Assembly: GCA_000720535.1 (NCBI GenBank)
Contig: JOAZ01000020.1
Coordinates: 186,001-250,000 of the forward strand
Reading direction: 5' to 3'
Source: Streptomyces halstedii
GTDB taxonomy: Bacteria; Actinomycetota; Actinomycetes; Streptomycetales; Streptomycetaceae
DNA: 64,000 nucleotides
The notes below the pieces were generated by a model. The model was given only the letters and a program-made list of their open reading frames with translations. It had not been told where the DNA came from and searched no databases. The position numbers and the translations under genes were made by a program. Of this stretch, positions 43,265-52,253 are shown piece by piece; positions within the stretch are counted from its first letter, which is position 1; the number at the start of each line of letters is the position of its first letter.

Positions 43265-44575
43265 GTGAGAGGTAGCGTGCCGTCACAGCACGACGGTTCG
43301 GGCCGGGCCGGCCCGGAACCGGTCGAACGCGCAGGGCCGTTCGAGGAGGCCGGGCCCTTCCGGCCGTTGGAGCACGTCGGGCGGCTCCAGGCGGTCGGGC
43401 CCATGGACCCGGCGGAGTCCACGGCGTACGTCGCCGCGCTCTCGGAGCTGGGGCCCCGGCTGTTCTCCTCCATGCCGCGCAGCGACCAGCGCGCCAAGGG
43501 CATGCACTACCTGCGTGGTCTGCTGGAGGCCGAGGGGCGCAAGTCCATCCGCAACATCGCGACGCTCTTCGGCGGCGACGCGACGGAGCAGAGCCTGCAC
43601 CACTTCATCACCAGTTCCACCTGGGACTGGGTGCCGGTGCGGCGCGCGCTGGCGCAGTACGTGGAGCGGGTGGCGCCACCGCAGGCGTACGTGGTCCACC
43701 CGCTGGTCATCCCCAGGGCGGGGGCGACGTCGGTGGGGGTCGAGCGGCGCTATGTGCCCGCGCTGGGCCAGGTGGTCAACTCCCAGCAGGCGGTGGGGGT
43801 GTGGGCCGCGGCCCCGTACTGGAGCACCCCGCTGAACTGGAGGCTCCAGCTGCCCCGGAGGTGGCTGGCGGACCAGCGCACGCGCCGTCAGGCCGCCATA
43901 CCCGAGGCCGAGGTGGCGGAGAGTCTGGGCCAGTGCTCCGTCGCGGCCTGTCTGGAGCTGATCAGGAAGTACCGGCTGCCGGTCAGACCGGTGGTGATGG
44001 ACGCCCGCGAGACGGACGTGACCACGGCCATCGGGCGGCTGCGTGACGCGGACACCCCGATGCTGCTGCGGATCGACGGTGCCCTGCGGCTGATCGTCGA
44101 GGAGCCCGCGTTCCCCCGGAGGGGCGTCGGCATGACGGCGCAGCAGATCATGTCGACCGTGTGGCACATGCGGCGCCCGGGGCTGCGGGCGGGCCCGCGC
44201 ACGCTGTCCCCCGACCCGGTGGGGGCGGTCGGCGGGGTGGTCACCGTCGCGGCCACGCCGGCCGCCGACGCGGGCCGGCCGGCGGACAGGAACGACATGC
44301 TGCTGATCGGGGTCGCGGAGCGGGGGCAGTGGCCCGCGCAACTGTGGCTCACCGACCTGACCGCCCTGAGCCCCGGCGAGCTGCTCCGGCTGACCCGGCT
44401 GACCCTCCGGGTGGAGCGGGACCAGGCGGAGATCGGCGGCGAGGTGGGGTTCAGGGACTTCTCGGGGCGGCTGTTCACCGGGTGGCACCGCCACATCACC
44501 CTCGCCTCGGCGGCCCACACGGTCAGGGTGCAGCACCGGCTGGCGGGATCGCTGCTGCCGGCCGGATCGGGCTGA
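43265..44575 (+). CDS. IS701-family transposase-like protein with altered catalytic site, possibly domesticated
   Basis: A 436-residue protein clearly related to IS701/DDE_5 transposases ([59 protein letters not shown]). Active IS701 enzymes have aspartates in a WVIDDTGFxKxG-like stretch; here it reads [11 protein letters not shown], so the first catalytic aspartate is lost, while a later one (VVMDARE) remains. No terminal inverted repeats or target duplications are seen beside the gene. I chose the GTG at 43265 because GGGAGG lies six bases upstream. It sits cleanly between cluster operons, so it is more likely a co-opted DNA-binding protein, perhaps regulatory, than a mobile element. Confidence 0.72.
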   Translation: MRGSVPSQHDGSGRAGPEPVERAGPFEEAGPFRPLEHVGRLQAVGPMDPAESTAYVAALSELGPRLFSSMPRSDQRAKGMHYLRGLLEAEGRKSIRNIATLFGGDATEQSLHHFITSSTWDWVPVRRALAQYVERVAPPQAYVVHPLVIPRAGATSVGVERRYVPALGQVVNSQQAVGVWAAAPYWSTPLNWRLQLPRRWLADQRTRRQAAIPEAEVAESLGQCSVAACLELIRKYRLPVRPVVMDARETDVTTAIGRLRDADTPMLLRIDGALRLIVEEPAFPRRGVGMTAQQIMSTVWHMRRPGLRAGPRTLSPDPVGAVGGVVTVAATPAADAGRPADRNDMLLIGVAERGQWPAQLWLTDLTALSPGELLRLTRLTLRVERDQAEIGGEVGFRDFSGRLFTGWHRHITLASAAHTVRVQHRLAGSLLPAGSG

Positions 44576-44730
44576 GCGGCGCGCCCCGCCGCGCGGCGCA
44601 CGGCGGACGGCGGACGGCGCCTTCCGCCGCTCCCGCCGCCTCGTGACGGCGGTCCCGGTCTCCTCGTACGGCCCCGGCACCGGCCGTCGGACGCTGCCGC
44701 GCCGTACGGCCGTGCGGGCGGGGCCGGGAG

Positions 44731-44818
44731 AGGGTCCGTCAGGTCGGCGTGACCGGTGCCGGTGGGACCTGACGGACCCTGGAGGCGACCTGACGGACCG
44801 GCCGGGCCAGTTGACGGA
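44731..44818 (+). promoter_or_regulatory. SARP-box-like repeats and 15-bp inverted repeat before the 3-hydroxyanthranilate operon
   Basis: TGACGGA occurs at 44770, 44791 and 44812 with exact 21-bp spacing. A fourth, inverted copy lies in AGGGTCCGTCAGGTC (44731-44745), which pairs perfectly with 44766-44780. The extended unit CGACCTGACGGACC is identical to one at the QOR promoter, which implies one shared regulator. Confidence 0.65.
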
Positions 44819-44901
44819 TGGTTGCGGCGGGCGTTGGCCGGGGCCCCGGCTCCCGCACAGGATCGGGCGTCGGAGCCGATCGCCCAAGGAGATCCCCGGA
44901 C

Positions 44902-45078
44902 ATGACCGCCGCCCCGCCCCGTGCCGTCCGCCCCGAAGAAGTGCTCTCCCGGCGGGCCCGATCCGTACACCCCGCCGAAGCCGCTGCCCCGGGCACGCGT
45001 CACCCGGCCGCCGCCCGTGACGGACGGGCCCGCGCCCGGCCGGGGATCGCGCGCCGCGTGGCCCGGCGGACCCGGTGA
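44902..45078 (+). CDS. Possible small arginine-rich ORF between SARP boxes and the DAHP synthase gene
   Basis: A 58-codon frame starts at an ATG with AAGGAG ten bases upstream ([20 protein letters not shown] at the N-terminus). It encodes an arginine- and alanine-rich peptide without a recognisable domain. It lies 90 bp after the SARP-box repeats and 100 bp before the DAHP synthase. It may be a short leader peptide or chance. The remainder of the 605-bp gap 44576-45180 shows no other gene. Confidence 0.3.
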   Translation: MTAAPPRAVRPEEVLSRRARSVHPAEAAAPGTRHPAAARDGRARARPGIARRVARRTR

Positions 45079-45180
45079 ACCGCATGTGCGCCACCCTGCC
45101 GCCCCGGCGCGGGTCCCTTCCCCTTTCCGCACGACGCCGGCTCCGTACGGCCGGCCGTGTCCGTCCTGTCGGAGGCAACC

Positions 45181-46362
45181 GTGGAGAACACCCTGCTCGG
45201 CATCCGGCTCGAACCGGCCCCGCACCAGCCCGCCTGGGAAGACGCCGCGCAGGTCGCGCGGGTCAGGACGGAACTGGCCGCCCGGCCGCCGCTGGTGTCC
45301 TCCGGCGACGTCCGCCTGCTGCGGTCGCTGCTGGCCCGGGTGGCCGCGGGCGAGGCCCAGGTGATCCAGGCGGGCGACTGCGCCGAGGACCCCGACGAGT
45401 GCACGGCGGGGCACGTCGCGCGCAAGGCCGCCCTGCTGGACCTGATGGCCGGCGCCCTGGGTCTGCTGACGCACCGTCCGGTGCTGCGGGCGGGCCGGAT
45501 CGCCGGCCAGTACGCGAAACCGCGCTCCAGGCCGAGCGAGACGGTCGGCGGAGTCGAACTGCCCGTGTTCCGGGGCCACATGGTCAACAGTCCCGAACCG
45601 GACCCGGACGCCAGACGCCCGGATCCGCTGCGGCTGCTCACCGGCTACATGGCCGCCCGGGACGTGCTGCGGCACCTCGGCTGGCCTCCCTCGGCCGGGG
45701 CCGGCGGGCACGGGACCGGCGGCCGGGTGTGGACGAGCCACGAGGCGTTGCTCCTCGACTACGAGGTGCCGATGCTGCGCCGCGACGACGACGGCCGGCT
45801 GCTGCTGGCGTCCACCCACTGGCCGTGGATCGGCGAGCGGACCCGGCAGGTGGACGGCGCCCACGTCGCGCTCCTCGCCGAGGTGGCCAACCCGGTCGCC
45901 TGCAAGGTGGGGCCGCGCATGACGGCGGAGGACCTGCTGGCGCTGTGTTCCCGGCTCGACCCGGAGCGCGAGCCGGGGCGGCTCACCCTGATCGCGCGCA
46001 TGGGCGCCGGCACCGTCGCCGACGCGCTGCCGCCGCTGGTGGCGGCGGTCCACGGGGCCGGGCACCCGGTGATCTGGCTGACCGATCCGCTGCACGGCAA
46101 CACCGTGACCGCGCCCGGCGGCCTCAAGACCCGGTTCGTCGGGACCGTCGCGCGCGAGGCCGCCGCCTTCCGCCGGGCGGTGGAGGACGCGGGTGGCGTC
46201 GCCGGGGGGCTCCATCTGGAGACCACGCCCGACGCGGTCGCCGAGTGCGTCGAGGACGCCTCGGCCGTCCACCGGGTCGGAGAAGGGGCGTACACGACCT
46301 TCTGCGACCCACGGCTCAACCCGGACCAGGCGCTCTCGGTGATCTCGGCCTGGGGCGGGTGA
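45181..46362 (+). CDS. Class II 3-deoxy-7-phosphoheptulonate (DAHP) synthase, PhzC/CalB1-like
   Basis: A 393-residue plant-type (class II) DAHP synthase. It has the substrate-binding segment [14 protein letters not shown], the [14 protein letters not shown] stretch, the [11 protein letters not shown] motif and the metal-ligand histidine in DPLHGNT. It joins phosphoenolpyruvate and erythrose-4-phosphate, feeding the shikimate pathway. I preferred the GTG at 45181, with GGAGG upstream, over the in-frame GTG at 45157. The remaining genes of the operon make 3-hydroxyanthranilate. An extra DAHP synthase often accompanies such genes, as in phenazine and calcimycin clusters, to raise chorismate supply. 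Confidence 0.9.
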   Translation: MENTLLGIRLEPAPHQPAWEDAAQVARVRTELAARPPLVSSGDVRLLRSLLARVAAGEAQVIQAGDCAEDPDECTAGHVARKAALLDLMAGALGLLTHRPVLRAGRIAGQYAKPRSRPSETVGGVELPVFRGHMVNSPEPDPDARRPDPLRLLTGYMAARDVLRHLGWPPSAGAGGHGTGGRVWTSHEALLLDYEVPMLRRDDDGRLLLASTHWPWIGERTRQVDGAHVALLAEVANPVACKVGPRMTAEDLLALCSRLDPEREPGRLTLIARMGAGTVADALPPLVAAVHGAGHPVIWLTDPLHGNTVTAPGGLKTRFVGTVAREAAAFRRAVEDAGGVAGGLHLETTPDAVAECVEDASAVHRVGEGAYTTFCDPRLNPDQALSVISAWGG

Positions 46363-46483
46363 CCCGGCCTCGGCGAAGGACCGCACGGTACCGGTCGCAC
46401 CGCACGTCCCGCACCGTCCTGTCCGCACCGCACCGCACCGCACGACCGTACTGTCCGCACCGCACGGATGGAGGTCCGTAGAA

Positions 46484-47254
46484 GTGAAGAAGACCATCGC
46501 CCTCGTCACGGGGGCGGCAGGAGGCATCGGCAGTGCCGTCACCCGCGCCCTGGCGGAGCGGGGGACGGCCGTGGCCGCCGTCGACCGCGACGCGGAACCG
46601 CTCGAACAGGTCACCGCCGCCTTCGCCGCGAAGGGGCTGGACGTCACCGCGTTCCCGGCGGACGTCACCCGCGCCGACGACGTGGAGCGCGCGGTGGCGG
46701 CGGTCGAGCGGCGCCTCGGCCCGGTGGACCACCTCGTCAACGCGGCGGGCGTGCTGCGGACGGGCGAAGCGGTCACGCTCACCGACGACGACTGGAACAC
46801 CACCTTCGCGGTCAACACCGCCGGTGTCTTCCACGTCTCGCGCGCCGTGGTGGGCCGCATGGCCCGGCGCGGACACGGCAGCGTGGTCACGGTGGCGTCC
46901 AACGCGGCCGGGACACCCCGCACGGGGATGGCCGCGTACGCCGCGTCCAAGGCGGCGGCGGCCATGTTCACCAAGTGCCTCGGCCTGGAGGTCGCCCGGT
47001 ACGGCGTCCGCTGCAACGTCGTCGCGCCGGGGTCCACGGACACACCCATGCTCAGCTCGATGTGGAAGGACGCCTCGGGTCCCCGCAGGACGATCGAGGG
47101 CATCCCCGAGAGCTTCAAGGTCGGCATCCCGCTCGGGAAGCTCGCCCGGCCCGACGACATCGCGGACGCCGTGGTGTTCCTGCTCTCGGACCGGGCGTCC
47201 CACATCACCCTGCACAGCCTCCTCGTGGACGGCGGCGCCTCCCTGGGCAACTGA
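46484..47254 (+). CDS. DhbA/EntA-type short-chain dehydrogenase, probable DHHA to 3-hydroxyanthranilate dehydrogenase
   Basis: A 256-residue SDR. The cofactor motif is [11 protein letters not shown], the strand NAAGVLR, the catalytic Tyr-Lys pair YAASKAAA, and the family stretch [12 protein letters not shown] is typical of 2,3-dihydro-2,3-dihydroxybenzoate dehydrogenases. With PhzD and PhzE beside it, the likely substrate is trans-2,3-dihydro-3-hydroxyanthranilate, oxidised to 3-hydroxyanthranilate, as proposed for CalB4 in calcimycin. The start is GTG 46484, preceded by GGAGGT. Synthesis of 2,3-dihydroxybenzoate is the alternative but would need an isochorismate synthase, which is not here. 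Confidence 0.87.
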   Translation: MKKTIALVTGAAGGIGSAVTRALAERGTAVAAVDRDAEPLEQVTAAFAAKGLDVTAFPADVTRADDVERAVAAVERRLGPVDHLVNAAGVLRTGEAVTLTDDDWNTTFAVNTAGVFHVSRAVVGRMARRGHGSVVTVASNAAGTPRTGMAAYAASKAAAAMFTKCLGLEVARYGVRCNVVAPGSTDTPMLSSMWKDASGPRRTIEGIPESFKVGIPLGKLARPDDIADAVVFLLSDRASHITLHSLLVDGGASLGN

Positions 47255-47294
47255 CCACGACCCCGCCGGACCCACGAGACAACGAGAGGACGTC

Positions 47295-47918
47295 ATGGCC
47301 GGCATCCCGACCATCGAGCCCTACGCCCTGCCCACGGCCGGAGAGCTGCCCCGCAACACGGCCCCCTGGACCATCGACCCCGCGCGCGCCGTGCTGCTCG
47401 TCCACGACATGCAGCGCTACTTCCTGGCCGCGCTGCCCGAGGCCCTGCGTTCCCCACTGGTCGAGAACGCGGCCCTGGTGCGCCGGCAGTGTGCCGAACT
47501 CGGCGTCCCGGTCGCCTACACGGCGCAGCCGGGCGGCATGACGGAGCGGCAGCGGGGCCTGCTGAAGGACTTCTGGGGCGCGGGCATGCGCCCCTCCCCC
47601 GCCGACCGCGAGGTCGTCGAGCCGCTCGCCCCGCGCCCCGGGGACTGGCTGCTCACCAAGTGGCGGTACAGCGCCTTCTTCCGTACCGACCTGCTCGACC
47701 GGATGCGCGGCCACGGGCGCGACCAGCTGGTCGTCTGCGGGGTGTACGCGCACATCGGCGTGCTCGCCACGGCCGTGGAGTCCTTCAGCCACGACATGGA
47801 GACCTTCCTGGTGGCGGACGCCGTGGCCGACTTCTGCCGGGACGACCACCGCATGGCCGTGGAGTACGCCGCCCGGCGCTGTGCCGTGGTCACCACGGTC
47901 AAGGAGGCGTTCGCGTGA
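47295..47918 (+). CDS. phzD: PhzD-type isochorismatase
   Basis: A 207-residue isochorismatase without the carrier-protein domain of EntB. The catalytic residues fall exactly at the PhzD positions, Asp38 ([10 protein letters not shown]) and Lys122 ([10 protein letters not shown]). The GVYAHIGVL stretch replaces the cysteine of related amidases. It hydrolyses the vinyl ether of 2-amino-2-deoxyisochorismate (ADIC) to trans-2,3-dihydro-3-hydroxyanthranilate plus pyruvate. GAGAGGA precedes the ATG. Its stop overlaps the GTG start of the PhzE gene, which provides its substrate. Confidence 0.92.
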   Translation: MAGIPTIEPYALPTAGELPRNTAPWTIDPARAVLLVHDMQRYFLAALPEALRSPLVENAALVRRQCAELGVPVAYTAQPGGMTERQRGLLKDFWGAGMRPSPADREVVEPLAPRPGDWLLTKWRYSAFFRTDLLDRMRGHGRDQLVVCGVYAHIGVLATAVESFSHDMETFLVADAVADFCRDDHRMAVEYAARRCAVVTTVKEAFA

Positions 47919-49867
47919 CCCCGTCGCCCGAGCCGGCGGGGCCGTCCGGGCCGCTCGGACGGATCCTCGGCGGCGATCCGCCGCCGTTCGCCGTGCTGCA
48001 CCGCCCCGAGACCACCGGCCCCGGTGTGCTGGAGGTCCTGGTCGGTGAGGTGTCCGAGCCCGCGTCGCTCGCGGATCTGCCCCTGCGGGCGGCGGGCGCG
48101 GGCGCGCCGGGCGGGCACGACACCCTCGTCGTCATGCCGTACCGCCAGATCGCCGAGCGGGGGTTCGCGGCGCCCGACGACGGGTCGCCGCTGCTCGCGC
48201 TGGCGGTCACCGGGCAGGAGACCGTGCCCCTCGCCGAGGCGGTGGCGCGGATCGGCGACCGGCCGATCCGGGTGGACGGCGGCCGGTTCGACATCGGTGA
48301 CGAGCCGTACGCGGAGCTGGTGCGCCGGGTCGTCACCGACGAGATCGGCCAGGGGGCCGGCTCCAACTTCGTCGTCAAGCGCACGTTCACCGCCGAGATC
48401 GCCTCCTACGGCCCGCGCAGCGCCCTCACGCTCTTCCGGCGGCTGCTGGAGCGGGAGACGGGCTCCTACTGGACGTTCGTCGTCCACACGGGTGACCGTA
48501 CGTTCGTCGGGGCCACTCCGGAGCGGCACATCAGCGTGCGCGGCGGCACGGCGGTGATGAACCCCGTCAGCGGCACGTACCGCTATCCGCCGTCGGGGCC
48601 CACCCTGCCGGAGGTGATGGCCTTCCTCGCGGACCGCAAGGAGACCGACGAACTCACCATGGTGGTCGACGAAGAGCTGAAGATGATGGCCCGGATCTGC
48701 GACGGCGGCGGCCGGGTCACCGGCCCGCACCTGAAGGAGATGGCCCGGCTCGCGCACACCGAGTACTTCATCGAGGGCCGCACCACGCGCGACCCCCGGG
48801 AGATCCTGCGCGAGACCATGTTCGCCCCCACGGTGACGGGCAGTCCGCTGGAGAGCGCAGCCCGGGTCATCAGCCGTTACGAACCCGAGGGGCGCGGCTA
48901 CTACAGCGGGGTCGTCGCGCTGGTGGGGCGGGACGCGCGGGGGGCGGCGGAACTGGACTCCGCGATCCTCATCCGCACCGCCGACATCGCGGCCGACGGC
49001 GCGCTGCGGATCGGTGTCGGGGCGACGCTGGTGCGCCACTCCGACCCGGTCTCCGAGGTCGCCGAGACCCGGGCGAAGGCCGAAGGGCTGATCTCCGCCC
49101 TGCACGCGGGGCCGTCCGCCCGCTTCGCGGACCACCCCGAGGTGCGGTCGGCGCTGGCCCGCCGCAACGAGGACTTGGCCGCGTTCTGGCTGGCCGGGGG
49201 CGCGGGGCCGGACGGGTGCGACCCGGCGCTCACCGGGCGGCGGGTGCTGGTCGTGGACGCCGAGGACACCTTCACCTCGATGCTCGGACATCAACTGCGC
49301 GCCCTGGGGCTGGCGGTGACGGTGCGCCGCTTCGACGAGCCGTACGCGCTGGAGGGACACGACCTGGTCGTCCTGGGGCCGGGGCCCGGTGACCCGCGCG
49401 ATGCCGCGCATCCCAAGATCGGTCATCTGCGCGGCACGGTCCGCCGTCTCCTGCGTGGGCGGCGGCAGCCCTTCCTGGCCGTCTGTCTCAGCCATCAGGT
49501 GCTCGCCGCCGAGCTGGGCTTCGGCCTGGTGCGCCGGCCGGTGCCCAACCAGGGCGCGCGGCGGGAGATCGAGCTGTTCGGCCGCCTCGAACAGGTCGGC
49601 TTCTACAACACGTTCGCCGCCCGCAGCGGCGAGGACAAGCGGGACTGCGGCGGGGTCGGGGCCGTGGAGGTGAGCCGCGACCCGGACACCGGCGAGGTGC
49701 ACGCCCTGCGGGGCCCGCACTTCGCGTCGGTGCAGTTCCATCCGGAATCGGTCCTCACGCGGGACGGGGTGCGCATCGTCGGCGCGCTGCTCACCGGGCT
49801 GCCGGGGGGCGGTCCCACGGGAGGGGGTCCGCCCGGCGGCGGGGCGGCGGCCCCGTCCGGATCCTGA
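47915..49867 (+). CDS. phzE: PhzE-type 2-amino-2-deoxyisochorismate (ADIC) synthase
   Basis: A 650-residue fusion. The chorismate-binding domain (about 1-410) has [35 protein letters not shown] and [13 protein letters not shown]. The class I glutamine amidotransferase domain (about 435-630) has the nucleophilic cysteine in [10 protein letters not shown] (near residue 522) and the His-Glu pair in FHPESVL. It aminates chorismate to ADIC using ammonia from glutamine. The GTG start overlaps the phzD stop. A glycine/proline-rich tail ends the protein. Anthranilate synthase is related, but pairing with PhzD and DhbA points to ADIC. Confidence 0.91.
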   Translation: MTPSPEPAGPSGPLGRILGGDPPPFAVLHRPETTGPGVLEVLVGEVSEPASLADLPLRAAGAGAPGGHDTLVVMPYRQIAERGFAAPDDGSPLLALAVTGQETVPLAEAVARIGDRPIRVDGGRFDIGDEPYAELVRRVVTDEIGQGAGSNFVVKRTFTAEIASYGPRSALTLFRRLLERETGSYWTFVVHTGDRTFVGATPERHISVRGGTAVMNPVSGTYRYPPSGPTLPEVMAFLADRKETDELTMVVDEELKMMARICDGGGRVTGPHLKEMARLAHTEYFIEGRTTRDPREILRETMFAPTVTGSPLESAARVISRYEPEGRGYYSGVVALVGRDARGAAELDSAILIRTADIAADGALRIGVGATLVRHSDPVSEVAETRAKAEGLISALHAGPSARFADHPEVRSALARRNEDLAAFWLAGGAGPDGCDPALTGRRVLVVDAEDTFTSMLGHQLRALGLAVTVRRFDEPYALEGHDLVVLGPGPGDPRDAAHPKIGHLRGTVRRLLRGRRQPFLAVCLSHQVLAAELGFGLVRRPVPNQGARREIELFGRLEQVGFYNTFAARSGEDKRDCGGVGAVEVSRDPDTGEVHALRGPHFASVQFHPESVLTRDGVRIVGALLTGLPGGGPTGGGPPGGGAAAPSGS

Positions 49868-49892
49868 CAGGCGTCTCACATCGTGGCACGTG

Positions 49893-49918
49893 GGGGTAGG
49901 CGGAAAAGTCACTACCCC
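49893..49918 (+). terminator. Candidate hairpin after the phzE gene
   Basis: GGGGTAG pairs with CTACCCC around a 12-nt loop, 26 bp after the phzE stop. There is no T-tract. The rest of 49868-50282 shows no gene and should contain the promoter of the SARP gene. Confidence 0.4.
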
Positions 49919-50282
49919 GCGCCCCGCGCATCCACGATCATTGGAGGCACCGCTGAGCACAGACGACCATCGATGCGCCGTTGACAGGTGACACCAGGCA
50001 GCCTTGCACCCGGGGGATGGCAAGTGATCTGCGTTTCCTCTTCGAACGACGGGGCTGTGCACGGGCCCCTCGGCACGCGACCGGCGCGGGTGCGCCCCTT
50101 GTGCCGTCGTGTGAGACGGCCGGAGCGGTGTTGCCGCCCGTGCGGTGATCCGTAGGAGCGCGCGTGCGCTCCGGCCGGCGTGACGCCTGTGGCCCGGACG
50201 GACCGGCCCGCCGCGGAAGACCCTGCCGCGACGGGCCGGTCCATGGGCCGAACCCGAGTCGACGAACGGTGAGGACCTGGTG

Positions 50283-52124
50283 ATGTTGCACTTCGCTCTG
50301 CTGGGACCGATGGAGATCCGCGTGGACGGGGAGGTCCGCACCCCGAGCCCGCCCATGGCCCGCCGGGTCCTCGCGGTGCTGCTGACCCATGCGTACCGTG
50401 TGGTGCCCACGGAACTGCTGATCGACGAGCTGTGGGGCGAGCATCCCCCCAAGCGGGCGCGCAAGACCGTCCAGACGTACATCTGCCACTTACGCAAGGC
50501 CCTCGGCGGTGACGGGGGTTCCGGACCGGGGGGAGGTGATCCCGTGGAGACCCATCCGTACGGCTACCGGCTGCGGCTCCAGGGATGCCAGTCGGACGTG
50601 TGGCTGTTCCAGGAGCGGGTGCGCGCGGGGCGCGAGGCGCTGGCCCGGGGCGAGGCGAGCGAGGGCGTCGCGACGCTGCGGAGCGGGCTGGAGCTGTGGC
50701 GGGGCGCGGCCCTGGAGGGCGTGGAGACGGGCACGGTCCTGGGGGCGCGGGCCACCCGGCTCGAAGAGCTCAGGATGCGGGCGCTGGAGCAGCGCGTCGC
50801 GGGCGAACTCGCCCTGGGCCGACACCACTCACTGCTGGAGGAGATCCGGGATCTGGCGTCCCAGCATCCGCTGAACGAGGAGTTCTGCGCCCAGCTGATG
50901 ACGGCGGCGAGTGCCTGCGGGCAGCGCGGTGAGGCGCTCGGCGCCTACGCCCGGATGCGCCGGGCCATGGCCGAGCAGCTGGGGCTGGAGCCCTCCGAAC
51001 GGCTGCGGGAGCTGCAACGCGACATCCTGACGGGCCAGGGCGAGTCCCCGTCCGCGCGTACGGCGGCCCGGGGTCCGGGCCGGAGCGGGGAACCGGGCGC
51101 TCCCTTCCATCTGCCCGCGGCCATCGGCGACTTCGTGGGACGGCTGGACGAACTGGACCGGATCGAGCGGGCGGTGAGCGGCGACGGCCGCGCCTCGGAG
51201 GTACGGGTGGTGACGGTGACCGGCAGCCCGGGGGTGGGGAAAACGGAGGCGGCGCTCCAGGTGGCGCACCGCCTGCGGGGCCGTTTTCCCGACGGGCAGC
51301 TCAGGGGGCTGCTGTGCCGGAAGGACCGGACGCCGCGCGATCCGGGCGAGGTCCTGGGCGAGTTGCTCGCCGCCGTGGGGTACGACCGCGCGGTCCTGCC
51401 GGAGCGGGTGGACGACCTCGCCCGGATGTTCCGCGGGTGGGCGGCCGGCCGGCGTTTCCTGCTCGTGCTGGACGACGCGGTGAGCCGGGACCAGGTCGTG
51501 CCGTTGCTGCCCGCCGGGACGGACAACACGGTGATCGTCACGTCCCGCTGCCGGCTGTCGGGGCTTCCCGGCTCGGTGACGGATGTCGAACTGGGGCCGC
51601 TGCCCGAGGCCGTGAGCAGGCAGTTGCTGACCCAGGTGATCGGCCCCACCCGGGCGCGGCGGGAACCCGCCGCGGTGTCGGCCGTCGTGGCCAAGTGCGA
51701 GGGCATGCCCGCCGCCGTCCGGGCGGTGGGCGGCCGGATCGCCACCTGGCCGCACCGCAGCCTGGCGGACTTCGCGGCGCGTCTGGAGGACGACGGGCAG
51801 CGCCTGGAGGAGCTGAGCAGTCCGCACCTGGACATGCGGCGCTACCTCGTCGAGTCCGCCGACCGGCTGCCGCGCAGTGCGAGGGACGTGCTGGCCGCGC
51901 TGGGCCGGGCGGCGACGGCCGAGGTCACGGTCGCGGACCTCGCGCTGGGCCTGTGCCGCTCCACGTCGTCCATCGAACGTTCGGTGGAGCTGCTGGCGGC
52001 CTTCCACGTGGTCAGGCCGGTCGTCCGCGACGGCGGTTACGTCCTGCGGCTCGCGCCGCTGATCCGGCTCGCCTTCGCGGGCGGAGGCCACACCACCCCG
52101 GCTCCCGAACTCGCGGCGCGGTGA
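50283..52124 (+). CDS. SARP-family pathway activator with BTAD and NB-ARC domains, containing a TTA codon
   Basis: A 613-residue regulator. An OmpR-like winged helix (about 1-95; RRVLAVLLTHAYRVVPTELL, then KRARKTVQTYICHLRKALGG) is followed by a BTAD bacterial transcriptional activation domain (about 100-250) and an NB-ARC-type ATPase with P-loop TGSPGVGKTEAAL near residue 313 and Walker B LLVLDDAV. It lacks a long TPR tail, so it is shorter than AfsR. Codon 70 (50490-50492) is TTA, placing it under bldA control. It closes the cluster and probably binds the TGACGGA repeats at 38322 and 44770. A GTG at 50280 is an alternative start. Confidence 0.9.
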   Translation: MLHFALLGPMEIRVDGEVRTPSPPMARRVLAVLLTHAYRVVPTELLIDELWGEHPPKRARKTVQTYICHLRKALGGDGGSGPGGGDPVETHPYGYRLRLQGCQSDVWLFQERVRAGREALARGEASEGVATLRSGLELWRGAALEGVETGTVLGARATRLEELRMRALEQRVAGELALGRHHSLLEEIRDLASQHPLNEEFCAQLMTAASACGQRGEALGAYARMRRAMAEQLGLEPSERLRELQRDILTGQGESPSARTAARGPGRSGEPGAPFHLPAAIGDFVGRLDELDRIERAVSGDGRASEVRVVTVTGSPGVGKTEAALQVAHRLRGRFPDGQLRGLLCRKDRTPRDPGEVLGELLAAVGYDRAVLPERVDDLARMFRGWAAGRRFLLVLDDAVSRDQVVPLLPAGTDNTVIVTSRCRLSGLPGSVTDVELGPLPEAVSRQLLTQVIGPTRARREPAAVSAVVAKCEGMPAAVRAVGGRIATWPHRSLADFAARLEDDGQRLEELSSPHLDMRRYLVESADRLPRSARDVLAALGRAATAEVTVADLALGLCRSTSSIERSVELLAAFHVVRPVVRDGGYVLRLAPLIRLAFAGGGHTTPAPELAAR

Positions 52125-52178
52125 GGCGGGGTGTCATGGGCGGGTGCGGTGCCGTGAGGGCGTCGCCCCGGACAACGC

Positions 52179-52213
52179 CTGGCGGAGGCGGCGGAGGCGG
52201 CGGAAGCGGCCGG
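52179..52213. repeat. Short GGCGGAGGC-type repeat after the SARP gene
   Basis: About three and a half copies of a 9-bp purine-rich unit (GGCGGAGGC with changes), in the 130 bp between the SARP gene and the convergent LLM-class oxidoreductase gene. Confidence 0.4.
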
Positions 52214-52253
52214 GGCCGTCGCCTCCCGCCCCAACCCCCGCCCCCACTACGCT

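Noticed and set aside
43265-44575. Active insertion sequence
   Set aside because: No terminal inverted repeats or target duplication were seen, and the first catalytic aspartate is replaced.
45181-49867. DHB-siderophore synthesis (entCBA-like) feeding the iron operon
   Set aside because: The chorismate enzyme has a fused amidotransferase domain (PhzE), the isochorismatase has no carrier domain, and no NRPS is present. 3-hydroxyanthranilate is the better reading.
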